Position numbers and translations under genes: made by a program
Shown here: positions 33,361 through 45,696 of the stretch, in pieces
How positions within the stretch are numbered: position 1 is the first letter of the stretch
How the letters are laid out: each line of letters begins with the position of its first letter
Source: Areca catechu
Lineage: Eukaryota > Streptophyta > Magnoliopsida > Arecales > Arecaceae
DNA length: 64,000 nucleotides
Reading direction: 5' to 3'
Assembly (NCBI GenBank): GCA_021397845.1
Contig: CM038053.1
Span: forward strand, 88,907,157-88,971,156
The notes under the pieces: generated by a model
What the model saw: the letters and a program-made list of their open reading frames with translations, nothing else
What the model was told of the DNA's origin: nothing
Databases searched by the model: none

Positions 33361-34812
33361 ATCATCATAGATAGTGGGAGCTGTGTGAATGCCATTTCTG
33401 CTAGCACTGTCAAAATGTTAGGCTTAACCCCAGTCCCCCACCCCAACCCCTATAAGGTTTCTTGGGTAGACTCTACCTCTATACCCATCCAGTCTAGAAG
33501 TCAGGTCCAAATCCAAATGCAATCCTATCAAGAGAAGATTTTGTGTGATGTCTTGCCTATGGGGGTGAGCAGTATAATTCTTGGGAGACCTTGGTTATGT
33601 GATCATGATGCCACCCTCTTAGGAAAATCCAATACATGTGTCTTTAATTTTAATAGGAAAAAAATTACAATCCATTCAGTCCCTCCTAAGGACAAGGTAG
33701 CTAAAGGACCCAATAAGGTCAAAGAGATGAAGACTGGCGTGAACCTAATTAGTGCTAAGGATCTAGAACAAGAAATTCATAGTGGTTCACCCATTTGGAT
33801 GTAGACTGCTAAGGAACTTAGGACCCCTACACCCTCAGAGCCTCCTCAGGAAGTTAGGCCTTTGTTAGAAGAATTTGAGGATGTTTTTCTCGAGGATCTG
33901 CTAGACCACCTTCCACCTCTTTGGGATATCCAGTATTCCATAGATTTAATCCCAGGAGCTACTTTACCCAACTTGCCCCATTATAGGATGAATCCATCTG
34001 AGCATAAGGAACTGCAAAAGCATGTTGGAGAATTGTTGAGGAAGGGGTTCATTAGAGAGAGTCTTAGCCCTTGTGCAGTCCCTGCACTACTGACCCCAAA
34101 GAAGGATGGCACATGGAGGATGTGTGTTGATAGTCGTGCCATCAACAAAATCACAATCAAGTATAGGTTCCCCATCCCTAGACTAGATGACATGCTAGAT
34201 ATGATGGCCGGCGCAATAATTTTTTCCAAAATTGATCTCAAGAGCGTCTATCATCAGGTTAGGATTAGACCAGGGGATGAGTGGAAAACCACTTTCAAAA
34301 CAATGGATGGTCTCTACGAATGGGTTGTTATGCCTTTTGGGTTGTCCAATGCCCCTAGTATTTTCATGAGGATTATGACCCAGGAGCTTAGAGCTTTCAT
34401 ATGGAAGTTTGTAGTGGTCTATTTTGATGACATCCTGATCTATAGTAAGACCCCTGAAGACCACTTAGGCCACCTTAGACAAGTCTGCCAAGTTTTGAGG
34501 AATGATAGTCTCTACGGTAATCTCAAAAAGTGTGAATTCATGACCATTAGAGTTATCTTCCTTGGTTTCATAGTAACCCCTGACGGCGTCGCTGCCGATC
34601 CAGAGAAGATTAGGTCCATAGTTGAATGGCCAGAGCCAAATATTGTGCATGAAGTCAGAAGTTTTCACGGCTTAGCTACCTTCTATAGATGATTCATCAA
34701 GGGGTTTAGTACAGTAGTTGCTCCTATCACAGACTGTATTAGGAAGGGAGAATTTCAGTGGACTAAAGCAGCCTATAAAGCCTTCCTAGATCTTAAGGAT
34801 AGGATGACCCAG
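33361..34812 (+). pseudogene. B: protease, RT and start of RNase H (left part of pol)
   Basis: Protease active site IDSGS at 33367-33381 and the flap-side ILGRPWL near 33580. RT follows the spacer with FIRESLSPCAVPALLTPKKD, SRAINK, MPFGLSNAPS and the catalytic YFDD at 34420-34431. The connection and early RNase H region ends at the CCCAG duplication where C begins. Stops at 33802 and 34690. The frame otherwise runs straight from gag, as expected for a single gag-pol ORF. Confidence 0.9.
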
Positions 34813-36428
34813 TGATGCAGAACAAAGAGATGATGCGACGCAGAAATAAATTAAGATTATTTTTTTTTTTTATATATATTTTCCGAAATTGGCTTTGACT
34901 CAAAGAAAAGCTAAACTAAATTGAAGGAAACTAGGTAATAATTGAAAGCACAATATAAATAAAACTGGATTATCAGAGTAGTTCAGAAGTAACGGATCGC
35001 TGGGGGTTGAGAAACACCCTGACCTAGGGTTTTGCTTTGAACTTTCAATAGGACAGAAATAAAGAGAAGAGATGGGTTACCAACCAGGCAGTGATCTTCA
35101 CAAAGTTTGGTGAAAGAACTCTCTCGAGCAGATTGTTGGATCCTCGGATTTGGATACCGTCGCAATGGATCCTCCAATACTGGTCCTGTGGCTGAGTCGG
35201 CTTCTCCTGGACTCAAGATCTGGGAAAGAAGAAGAACAAGTGATGGAATCAGATACTCAAGGAAGAATTTACCAGATTGAAGAACTTGAAAGTTGATGTT
35301 GCTGAAATCCGGATTCTCCTGGAGGTTGATCTGACTTCCTCTGGGAATTGCTCTGGATCTGAAGTATCCGGACTGGACCCGGATGCTGGGGCTGGCCTTG
35401 ACTTGAAGAGAGTGGCCGTGAGAGGTGGGATGGTTAGGGCTTGGTGGAAAGAGAAGGATGATGGGCGGCTAGGGTTTGGGAGTGAAGTGGCTAACCTAGG
35501 GTTTGGGGTTTGGAGATCTCACACCTCCTCAAGGTTCCTGGGGAACCCGGATTTACTCCCTCACGGAGCTCAACACCTGGATGCAAGTGCGGAAGAGAGA
35601 AAACACAGAGTTTGCTCACACAAAAATTTTAATTCATTCATCAGATTACTTTAAAGTTTACAAGAAGGATTTAATTTATAGGACTTTACAAGAGAGTAGG
35701 GTTTTACATCTTTCCATGTGGGACTAAAGGAGGGGATCTTCAAATTAGGATTGTAGGATCAATCCCTACACTTATGGCCAGCCAAAAGATTCCACAAATG
35801 TTGATTGGTGGCTTCAAAATGAAAGTGGGTGGCGCCTCCTAGCCTTGATCTACAAGAAAAAATATTTTTCCTTCCATGATTGGTCTTATTTGGAAGTATT
35901 TGGGTGCCTCCTTAACCTTGCACTTCAAGAGAAATTTCCTTCCTTTTATACCTGGTTTTATTTTAAATTACTTGGGCGCCTCCTAGTCTTCCTCCCCAAG
36001 CTTTGCTCCTTTCTTTTCATAGCTTGGCTCTTATGGAAACACCTTGGCCGCCCCCTTGAATTGTGGCTCCCAGATTGTCTTCTCCTTAAGTGGCGCATTA
36101 GAGGAGGGACCTGCTATCTTGTGGTGTGGGGACCAAAGCCTACTGAATGGAGATGTGGCGCCCACTAGACTCAGGTGTGTGGCTGGGAGTGTGGCGCCCA
36201 CTTGCTTGGCCTTGGGAGAAAATGTGACACCACAGGTTGAAGTCCTAGACCACTATTGAGTCAACATGACTCAACAAAATAAACTGCAGGGAATACAGAC
36301 TCAAGATAAAATTGAGTTGATCAAGTCAACCCTTATTACAAACAAGAAAACCATAATTCTTCGGGCAAGGTCAATCAGAGATCCAGATGGAGCTCTGAAG
36401 TCTTCTTCTGAGTCTGGTGCCCACACCA
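34813..36428 (-). repeat. 3' LTR of C
   Basis: 1616 bp. The palindrome TGAGTCAACATGACTCA is at 36257-36273. The internal edge reads GCCCACACCA, one change from the 5' LTR. Confidence 0.95.
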
Positions 36429-37570
36429 ATTCTCCCGGGGTGGGAGGAACTTGACCCTGTCGAGTATGGATGAAGTTGGCTCTGGTATCTCTCCAAGAGG
36501 TCTGGGTCTAATTCTTGTAATTCTTCTCGGGAGATCCAAGAGTCATCAGAATCTGGCCTTCCTTGCCAGTGGACCAGGTATCTTTGGTATCCTCGATTAT
36601 GAGTAGAGATAACCTGATCATCCAGGATCTTTTCAATCTGCACTTTTCTCGCAGGCCAGTTTGTTGGTGGACACACAGGGTTGGGTTCACTCTCAAGAGC
36701 AGGATTCGGCTCAAAAGGCTCACTGGGAATCACAGCTGGCTCTCTATACTCTACTAGGTCTGAAATGTTGAAAGTGGAGCTAATGCCTAGTTCTGGAGGT
36801 AACTCGAGCACATAGGCATTAGATCCTACTCTCTTCACCACTCTAAATGGTCCAGCTCCTCTAGCATGTAACTTTCTAACGGTTCCATGAGGAAACTGTT
36901 CAGGCCTTATCCTAATCATTACATAGTCTCCCTCATCAAAAGTTTTGACTCGCCTTTGAGAATCAGCCAACTTCTTATAAGTTTCATTACTTAAATTTAT
37001 TTTGGCATGAATTTCTTTATGCAAGTCTTTTATATGCTATGCAAAAACTTCGGCAGACTCGGAGACTCGTGTGTGGACTGGTAAAGGAGCTAGTTCAAGA
37101 GGTGTGTGAGGTTTGTAACCATGCACAATCTCAAATGGACTCTTACCCGTAGACCTATTGACTGAGTCATTATATGCAAATTCAGCTCTAGGTAAGTACA
37201 AATCCTAGTTCCTAATGTTTTCACCAACAAGACACCTTAATAGATTGCCTAAACTACGGTTCACTACTTCGGTTTGGCCATCAGTCTGGGGATGATAGGT
37301 AGTTGAAAACTTAAGTTTTGTCCCTAACTTATGCCAAAGGGTTTTCCAGAAATAGCTGGTGAACCGGACATCCCTATCGGAAACAATTGTCTTAGGTAGG
37401 CCATGGAGTCGAACTATCTCATTAAAGAACAGGGTGGTTACCTTAGATGCATCAAATGTTTGGGAACAAGGCAAGAAATGGGCCATCTTGGAAAATCGGT
37501 CGACTACAACACAGATAGAGTCATGCCTCCTCTGGGTCTTAGGCAAACCTAACACAAAGTCCATGCTCAC
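36371..37570 (-). pseudogene. C: integrase core, C-terminus and chromodomain
   Basis: Read leftward: SMDFVLGLPKTQ, first Asp in CVVVDRFSKMAHFLPC, second Asp in VSDRDVRF, Glu in HPQTDGQTEVV, so the DDE triad is complete. The C-terminal part follows (GDYVMIRIRPEQFP, GPFRVVKRVGSNAYVLELP) and the chromodomain (ILDDQVISTHNRGYQRYLVH, WQGRPDSDDSW). The frame ends in WISD at 36371, inside the 3' LTR by 57 bases. Stops near 37205 and 37040 interrupt it. The chromodomain would bind modified histone H3 and guide integration. Confidence 0.9.
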
Positions 37571-37630
37571 ATCTTGCCAAGGACGATCTGGAACAGGGAG
37601 TGGGGTATAAAGGCCGGTGTTCTGTTTTCG

Positions 37631-37873
37631 CTATTTGGCAACAGCGCAGGTCCGACACCTAGCCACAATGTGTGCTACATCTCTTTTTAAACTGGGCCAG
37701 AAAAAGTGGTCTTCAATAGCCAGGGTGGTCTTGTCCTTTCCGAAATGGCCAGCTAAACCTCCAGCATGAATTTCCAAAATCAAAAATTTCCTAAGAGAAG
37801 TTCTAGGGATGCAAAGCCTATTCTTAAAGAACAGAAAGCCATCTAAAAGGGAATAATCCTTATGGTCACTCAA
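37631..37873 (-). pseudogene. C: integrase HHCC zinc-binding domain
   Basis: Reads EIHAGGLAGHFGKDKT and later VARCRTCAVAK, the His-His-Cys-Cys signature. It is separated from RNase H by a stop just after MYRIKLMDH (37870) and from the core by another stop near 37630. Confidence 0.85.
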
Positions 37874-39798
37874 TGGTCCATGAGTTTGATCCGGTACATA
37901 GTCTTAAAATCCGGACACGACTCATATTCCTCATTGATTTGCTCAAACCCTATGACTTCAGCCCTAACAGAATCCAACAACAAAGATCGACGACTAAGGG
38001 CATCAGCTACCTTATTTTCAGATCCAGCCTTATGCTTCAAAACAAAAGTATAGGACTGTATATACTCTACCCACTTAGCATGCCTAGGGTTAAGCTTCTT
38101 TTGGAAATTCAAGAATCTAAGAGCCTCATGGTCCGAAAATAGCACAAATTCTTGCCGTAGCAAATAATGTCTCCAGTAATACAAAGCTTGCACTACCGCA
38201 TAAAATTCCTTATCATAGGTAGAATACCTAAGCTTAGCATCATTAAGTTTTTCACTAAAGAATGCTACGGGATGGTTCTCTTGGCTTAGGACTCCACCTA
38301 TACCTACTCCTGAAGCATCACAAGCAACCTCAAATACCTTTGAAAAGTCGGGTAACCTCAAAATGGGTGCCAGGGTCATCCTATCCTTAAGATCTAGGAA
38401 GGCTTTATGGGCTGCTTTAGTCCACTGGAATTCTCCCTTCCTAATACAGTATGTGATAGGAGCAACTACAATACTAAACCCCTTGATGAATCGCCTATAG
38501 AAGGTAGCCAAGCCGTGGAAACTTCTGACTTCATGCACACTGGTCGGCTCTGGCCATTCTACTATGGACCTAAATTTTTCTGGATCGGCAGCCACGCCGT
38601 CAGGGGTTACTACAAAACCAAGGAAGATAATTCTACTGGTCATGAATTCACACTTTTTGAGATTACCGTAGAGACTATCATTCCTCAAAACTTGACAGAC
38701 TTGTCTAAGGTGGCTTAGGTGGTCTGCAGGGGTCTTACTATAGATCAGGATGTCATCAAAATAGACCACTACAAACTTTCCTATGAAAGCTCTAAGTACC
38801 TGGGTCATAATCCTCATGAAAGTACTAGGGGCATTGGACAACCTAAAAGGCATAACAACCCATTCATAGAGACCATCCTTAGTTTTGAAAGTGGTTTTCC
38901 ACTCATGCCCTGGTCTAATCATAAGCTGATGATAGCCGCTCTTGAGATCAATTTTTTTAAAAACCATTGCACCGGCCATCATATGTAGCATGTCATCTAG
39001 TCTAGGGATGGGGAACCTATACTTGAATGTGATTTTGTTGATGGCACGACTATCAACACACATCCTCCACGTGCCATCCTTCTTCGGGGTTAAAAGTGCA
39101 GGGAATGCACAAGGGCTAAAACTCTCTCTAATGAACCCCTTCCTTAACAATTCTCCAACCTGCTTTTGCAGTTCCTTATGCTCAGATGGATTCATCCTAT
39201 AATGGGTCAAGTTGGGTAAAGTAGCTCCTAGGACTAAATCTATGGAATGTTGGATATCCCTAAGAGGTGGAAGGTGGTCTGGCAGGTCCTCGGGAAAAAC
39301 ATCCTCAAATTCTTTTAACAAAGGTTTAACTTCCTGAGGAGGCTCTGAGGGTGTAGGAGTCCTAAGTTCCTTAGCAGTCAACATCCAAATAGGTGAACCA
39401 CTATGAATTTCCTGTTCTAGATCCTTAGCACTAATTAGGTTCACTCCAGTCTTCTTTTCTCTGACCGTATTGGTTTTTTTAGCTACCTTGTCCTTAGGAG
39501 GAACTGAATGGATTGTGATTTTCTTCCCAATATAACTAAAGACATAGGCATTGGATTTTTCTAAGAGGGTGGCATCATGATCATACAACCAAGGTCTTCC
39601 AAGAATTATACTGCTCACCCCCATGGGCAAGACATCACACCAAATCTTCTCTTGATAAGATTGCATTTGGATTTGGACCTGACATCTAGACTGGATGGGT
39701 ATAGAGGTAGAGTCTACCCAAGAAACCTTATAAGGGTTGGGGTGGGGGACTGGGATTAAGCCTAACATTTTGACAGTGCTAGCAGAAATGGCATTCAC
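37870..39798 (-). pseudogene. C: protease remainder, RT and RNase H (642-residue open stretch)
   Basis: The longest open stretch in the window: protease after IDSGSCV (Asp codon near 39815), then a spacer with FEDVFPEDLPDHLPPL, and RT with VDSRAINK, MPFRLSNAPS (Arg for the usual Gly), catalytic YFDD at 38752-38763, and FLGFVVTPDG. RNase H has EVACDASGVGIGGVLSQ, YSTYDKEF, FSDHEALRFL and ADALSRRS. The first in-frame ATG (39798) is internal to protease, so this is part of a gag-pol polyprotein and not a gene with its own start. Confidence 0.9.
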
Positions 39799-41160
39799 AC
39801 AGCTCCCACTATCTATGATGATTTTACATACCTTATCCCCTAGTTTAAGGAAAGTCTATAGGATGTTAGTCCTACGCCAATCTTCCTAAACTCTATTCTG
39901 GGATAGGATGCATCTCACAACCCCTAATTGGTCAGACTCTGTGGATTCCTCCTCTCCTTCATACTCATCGACCAAATTCATTCCGGCCTCATAAACTTCT
40001 TCTTCAAACTCTTCATTGGGTCCGGAACTCTCTTCTTCTGCTTCTTCTATGTAAAGGGATCTACGAGGGCACTGGCTAGAAACATGTCCTACCTTGTGGC
40101 ACTTAAAACAAGCTATGGCTGTGCACTGGTTGGAGATATGATCGGGCTTCTGGCACTTAAAACAGATGATACTAGGGGTTCTCTGGGTGTCAGGTGCCTT
40201 ACCTTTGTCCATGGGCCTAGGGGTGGGAATACCTTGATTAGGCTTGCTAGGGGTAACATGGCTAGGTCCATTTCTTGGGATTGGGGCACTAACCCTAGAA
40301 GGCATAGGTCCTCTCTGAAATTTCTCAGTGTTCAGTGCAATCTGATAGGCTTGGTCTAGGTCAGTAACCTCTCTCAGAAACAACTTCCTCTTTATGTCTT
40401 CCCTATGTCCAGCCCTAAACCTAGACAAAGTGACCTCATGGGATTCACTCACATCACATCTCATCAGGTATTCATCAAAGGTGGTTATGTAGTCTGATAC
40501 ATATCGGTTCCCTTATTTCAAAGTCTGCCATTGGTCTAACAGATTCTGCTGGTATGAAATGGGTAGGTACTTATCTCTAAGTTTCTCTTTCATACCCTGC
40601 CAAGTGGTTATGGGCTCTACATTTCATCTTCTAGTGGTTAGCTCAATATTCCCCCAGTATAACCTAGCTTGACGTACTAACTTCATCTTGGCAAACTTGA
40701 ACTTCCTTTCCTCAGACATGGCATACCACTCAAAGTACTGGCCCATCTCACCCTCCCAATCAGAATACACCTTAGGGTTTAAGCTACCATTAAAAGTGGG
40801 TGCATCTAATTTGATGTTCCGAATGAACCTATCATCTCTATCTTCAGGTTCTGGGTCAGGCCTCCTATGATTAGGTTCAGGATCTCTATATAAGGGTCTT
40901 CTAGGCTCTTGGTGTGGGTGAGGTTGAGGCACATTAAAATCTGGGTCAGGAGTCCAATTCTGATGCCTAGGTTCCTCAAGTACTTTGACTCGATCCCTAA
41001 GCTGGGCAAAATTCTCATGGACCTGTTCCTTAAACTGGGCAACAGTAGCAGTCACATCCTGACTCAATTTGTTCATACTCTCAGTTAGAGCTCTAACCAT
41101 GGCCTCTAAATCAAGTTGGGTTTGACCAGGTTGGTAGGGTACTCCATTCCGGGTAGACAT
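39799..41160 (-). pseudogene. C: gag with two zinc knuckles and start of protease
   Basis: ATG 41160 (MSTRNGVPYQPGQTQLDL). The capsid matches B (DWEGEMGQYFEWYAMSEERK). Stops at 40624 (an Arg codon in B), near 40514 and near 39890-39850. Knuckles read CFKCQKPDHISNQC (Gly to Asp) and CFKCHKVGHVSSQC. The acidic motif NLVDEYEGEEES precedes protease. Confidence 0.9.
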
Positions 41161-42044
41161 GATGATGCAAGCAAACACACAAAATGAGACTCAACTAAAC
41201 GACTACGGGCTAACTCGACCTAGAGCCCAAACAAGATGCCCAATCAGAGTGGCAAGCTAACCTGTAGTAACTCGGGACTCAGCTAGGCAGGAGTAAGGAG
41301 AGTGTTAGGTCCCTAATTGCCAATCCTAGACACCAATCAGTGATTGGCCAGGTAGGCGGACAAGCACACAAGCCCTTCGGGACGTAGTCCCTAAACCACC
41401 ATTCTAGACACTGAGTACAAAGCACACACAGAGTAACTAGACAAACTGACTCAACACTAGCCTTCACCCGACTTGTTGATGTCCCTAGCCCACTAGGGCA
41501 AATTAAGTCTAATAAATTGTAAAATTAGGCTTAGGATCGAATGAGTGGGTGGTGGTTTTGGGCTAAGGAGAGGTTATCAACTCCTCCCCTTATCTTAGAT
41601 GCTCAAATGCCCTTAGGATGAATTAGGAGATGTTCACTCAAAATAATTGCATTGCAGAACACAAAAACAGAGTTGCAGTAATTTAACTCTCAGAAATTTC
41701 ACGGAAACCAATAAATCACAGGAAAATTATGTAAAATAGAATCAATTATAATAGTTCCAACAAAACAAAAATCATGTAATTCAGAGTTACCTGCACTGAG
41801 AAACAATTTCTGAAATAGAGTAGTTATGGACTAAAAACAGGGTGCTTCCCCCGTTTACAATTCCTGCTACGAAGTTGTAACCCAACGGATCCCCTACATG
41901 CCTAGGAACACCCCATGGAATGGGAAGAGGAGGTTAGCACCTCGCTTCTTTCCTAGGACCGGATGTCCTGGGGAGTCTACTTCGAGCAGACAAAGTAAAA
42001 GGAGAGAGACTAAAAACAAGCAAGCAAACAGAAACCCTAGACTG
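41161..42044 (-). other. C leader (5' untranslated)
   Basis: No gene. CCCTAG-CCCA-CTAGGG at 41483-41498. Same block order as in B. Confidence 0.6.
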
Positions 42045-42057
42045 GGCTCTGATACCA
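42045..42057 (-). promoter_or_regulatory. Primer-binding site of C
   Basis: The minus strand reads TGGTATCAGAGCC, four bases from the LTR end. Confidence 0.9.
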
Positions 42058-42061
42058 AAAA

Positions 42062-43691
42062 TGATGCAGAACAAAAGAGATGATGCGATGCAGAAATAAA
42101 TTAAGATTAATTCTTTTTTTTATATATATATTTTTCGAAATTGGCTTTGACTCAAAGGAAAGCTAAACTAAATTGAAAGAGACTAGGTAATAATTGAAAG
42201 CACAATTTAAATAAAACTGGATTATCAGAGTAGTTCAAAAGTAACGGATCGCTGGGGGTTGAGAAACTCCCAGACCTAGAGTTTTGCTCTGAACTTTCAA
42301 TAGGACAGAAATAAAGATAAGAGATGGGTTACCAACCAGGCAGTGATCTTCATAAAGTTTGGTGGAAGAACTATCTCGAGCAGATTGTTGGATACTCGGA
42401 TTCGGATACCCTCGCAATGGATCCTCCAATACTGGTCCTGTGGCTGAGTCGGCTTCTCCTGGACTCAAGATCTGGGAAAGAAGAAGAACAAGTGATGGAA
42501 TCAGATACTCAAGGAAGAATTTACTAGATTGAAGAACTTAAAAGTTGATGTTGCTGAAATCCGGATTCTCCTGGAGGTTGATCTGACTTTCTCTGGGAAT
42601 TGCTCTGGATCTGAAGTATCCGGACTGGACCCGGATGCTGGGGCTGGCCATGACTTGAAGAGAGTGGCCGTGAGAGGTGGGATAGGCTAGGGCTTGGTGG
42701 AAAGAGAAGGATGATGGGCGGCTATGGTTTGGGAGTGAAGTGGCTAACCTAGGGTTTGGTGTTTGGAGATCTCACACCTCCTCAAGGTTCCTGGGGAACC
42801 CGGATTTACTCCCTCACGGAGCTCAACACCTGGATGCAAGTGCGGAAGAGAGAAAACACAGAGTTTGCTCACATAAAAATTTTAATTCATTCATCAAATT
42901 ACTTTAAAGTTTACAAGAAGGGTTTAATTTATAGGAATTTACAAGAGAGTAGAGTTTTACATCTTCCCATGTGGGACTAAAGGAGGGGATCTTCAAATTA
43001 GGATTGTAGAATCAATCCCTACACTTATGGCCAGCCAAAAGATTCCAAAAATGTTGATTGGTTGCTTCAAAAGGAAAGTGGGTGGCGCCTCCTAGCCTTG
43101 ATCTTCAAGAAAAAATATTTTTCCTTCCATGATTGGTCTTATTTGGAAGTATTTGGGCGCCTCCTTAACCTTGCACTTCAAGAGAAATTTCCTTCCTTTT
43201 ATACCTAGTTTTATTTGGAAATACTTGGGTGCCTCCTAGTCTTCCTCCCCAAGCTTTGCTCCTTTCTTTTCATGGCTTGGCTCTTATGGAAACACCTTGG
43301 TCGCCCCCTTGAATTGTGGCTCCCAAATTGTCTTCTCCTTAAGTGGCGCATGAGAGGAGGGACCTGCTATCTTGTGGTGTGGGGACCAAAGCCTACTGGA
43401 TGGAGATGTGGTGCCCCCTAGACTCAGGCATGTGGCTAGGAGTGTGGCTGGGAGTGTGGCGCCCACTTGCTTGGCCTTGGGAGAAAATGTGACACCCCAG
43501 GTTGAAGTCCTAGACCACTACTGAGTCAACATGACTCAACAAAATAAACTGCAGGGAATACAGACTCAAGCTAAAATTGATTTGATCAAGTCAACCCTTA
43601 TTACAAACCAGAAAACCCTAATTCTTTGGGCAAGGTCAATCAGAGATCCAGATGGAGCTCTGAAGTCTTTCTGAGTCTGGTGCCCGCACCA
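42062..43691 (-). repeat. 5' LTR of C
   Basis: 1630 bp. TATA on the minus strand, CCTATAAATT, at 42926-42935. Transcription runs leftward, against B. Confidence 0.95.
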
Positions 43692-45696
43692 CCCAGGCAC
43701 CCATTTTGAGGTTACCCGACTTTTCTAAAGTATTTGAGGTTGCCTGTGATGCTTCAGGAGTAGGTATAGGTGGAGTCCTAAGCCAAGAGAATCATCCCGT
43801 AGCATTCTTTAGTGAAAAACTTAATGATGCTAAGCTTAGGTATTCTACCTATGATAAAGAATTTTTTGCGGTAGTGCAAGCTTTGCGTTACTAGAGACAT
43901 TATTTGCTACCGCAGGAATTTGTGCTGTTTTCGGACCATGAGGCTCTTAGATTCTTGAATTCCCAGAAAATGCTTAACCCTAGGCATGCTAAGTGGGTAG
44001 AGTATATCCAGTCCTATACTTTTGTTTTGAAACATAAGGCTGGGACTGAAAATAAGGTAGCTGATGCCCTTAGTCGTCGATCTTTGTTATTGAATTCTGT
44101 TAGGGCTGAAGTCGTAGGGTTTGAGTAGATCAAAGAGGAATATGAGTCGTGTCCAGATTTTAAGACTGTGTACCAGGATCTAGCTCAAGGACCATCTAGT
44201 GATCATAAGGATTATACCCTTTTTGATGGCTTTTTGTTCTTTAAGAATAGGCTTTGCATCCCTAGAACTTCTCTTAGGGAATTTCTGATTTGGGAAATTC
44301 ATGTTGGAGGTCTAGCTGGCCATTTTGGAAAAGACAAGACCACCCTGGCTATTGAAGACCACTTTTTCTGGCCTAGCTTAAAAGAGATGTAACACACATT
44401 GTGGCTAGGTGTCGGACCTGCGCTGTTGCCAAACAGCGAAAATAGAACACCAGCCTTTATACCCCACTCCCTGTCCCAGATCGTCCTTGGCAAGATGTGA
44501 GTATGGACTTTGTTTTAGGTTTGCCTAAGACCCAAAGGAGGCATGACTCTATCTGTGTCATAATCGACCTATTTTCTAAGATGGCCCATTTCTTTCCTTG
44601 TTCCAAAACTTTTGATGCGTCTAAGGTAGCCACCATGTTCTTTAATGAGATAGTTCGACTCCATGGCCTACCTAAGATAATTGTTTCAGATAGGGATGTC
44701 CGGTTCACCATCTATTTTTGGAAAACCCTTTGGCATAAGTTAGGGACAAGACTTAAGTTTTCAACTGCCTATCATCCCCAAACTGATGGCCTAATCGAAG
44801 TAGTGAACCGTAGTTTAGGCAATCTGTTAAGGTGTATTGTTGGTGAAAACATTAGGAACTGGGATTTGTACTTACCTAGGGCTGAATTTGCATATAATGA
44901 CTCGGTCAATAGGTCTACAGGTAAGAGTCCATTTGAAATTGTGCATGGTTACAAACCTCACACACCTCTTGACCTAGCTCCTTTACCAGTCCACACACGA
45001 GTCTCAGAGTCTGCTGAAGTTTTTGCACAGCATATAAAAGACTTGCATAAAGAAATTCATGCCAAAATAAATTTAAGTAATGAAACTTATAAGAAGTTGG
45101 CTGATTCTCAAAGATGAGTCAAAACTTTTGTTGAGGGAGACTATATAATGATTAGGTTAAGGCCTGAATGGTTTCCTCCTGGAACCGTTAGAAAGTTACA
45201 TGCTAGAGGAGCTGGACCATTTAGAGTGGTGAAGAGAGTAGGATCCAATGCCTATGTGCTCGAGTTGCCTTCAGAACTAGGCATTAGCTCCACTTTCAAC
45301 ATTACAGACCTAGTAGAGTATAGAGAGCCAGCTGTGATTCCCAGTGAGCCTTTTGAGCCTAATCCTGCTCTTGAGAGTGAACCCAACCCTGTGTGTCCAC
45401 CAACGAACTGGCCTGTAAGGAAGGAGCAGATTGAAAAGATCCTGGATGATCAGGTTATCTCTACTCGTAATCGAGGATACCAAAGATACCTGGTCCACTG
45501 GCAAGGAAGGCCAGATTCTGATGACTCTTGGATCTTCCGAGAAGAATTACAAGAATTGGACCCAGACCTCTTGGAGAGATACCAGAGCCAACTTGATCCA
45601 TACTCGATAGGGTTGAGATCCTCCCACCCTGGGAGAATTGGTGCGGGCACCAGACTCAGAAGAAGACTTCAGGGCTCCATCTGGATCTCTGATTGA
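43692..45696 (+). pseudogene. B: RNase H, integrase and chromodomain (right part of pol)
   Basis: Resumes exactly after C. RNase H has ACDASGVGIGG, FSDHEALRFL and ADALSRRS. The integrase HHCC domain follows (EIHVGGLAGHFGKDKT). The core has catalytic codons Asp 44566 (IIDLFSKMAHFFPC), Asp 44689 (VSDRDVRF) and Glu 44797 (LIEVV), with 35 residues between the last two. Then come the C-terminal barrel and chromodomain (ILDDQVISTRNRGYQRYLVH). Stops at 43892, 44126 and 45115 and a frameshift near 44390 inactivate it. The C-terminal basic tail RLRRRLQGSIWISD is encoded by the LTR (from 45639). Confidence 0.92.
45600..45653 (+). promoter_or_regulatory. Polypurine tract with flanking hairpins and LTR tip (B)
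   Basis: In order: ACTCGATAGGGTTGAG (imperfect stem), CTCCCACCCTGGGAG (5-bp arms), the short purine run GGGAGAA, then the LTR tip TGGTGCGGGCACCA (6-bp arms). Equivalent blocks stand at 1168-1219 (K), 5134-5172 (M), 14727-14775 (H), 21699-21748 (F), 36415-36475 (C), 56940-56991 (E), 59388-59428 (D) and 62155-62202 (G). Confidence 0.75.

Larger units (their letters stand above)
34813..43691 (-). mobile_element. Chromovirus C, same family as B, inserted head-to-head into it
   Basis: 8.88 kb, LTRs 34813-36428 and 42062-43691, perfect target duplication CCCAG (34808-34812 and 43692-43696). Removing C rejoins B's RNase H in frame (DRMTQ then APILRLPDFSKVF; C itself has DRMTLAPILRLPDF). C has the complete gag-pol-chromodomain order. 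This is the clearest nesting in the window. Confidence 0.97.
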
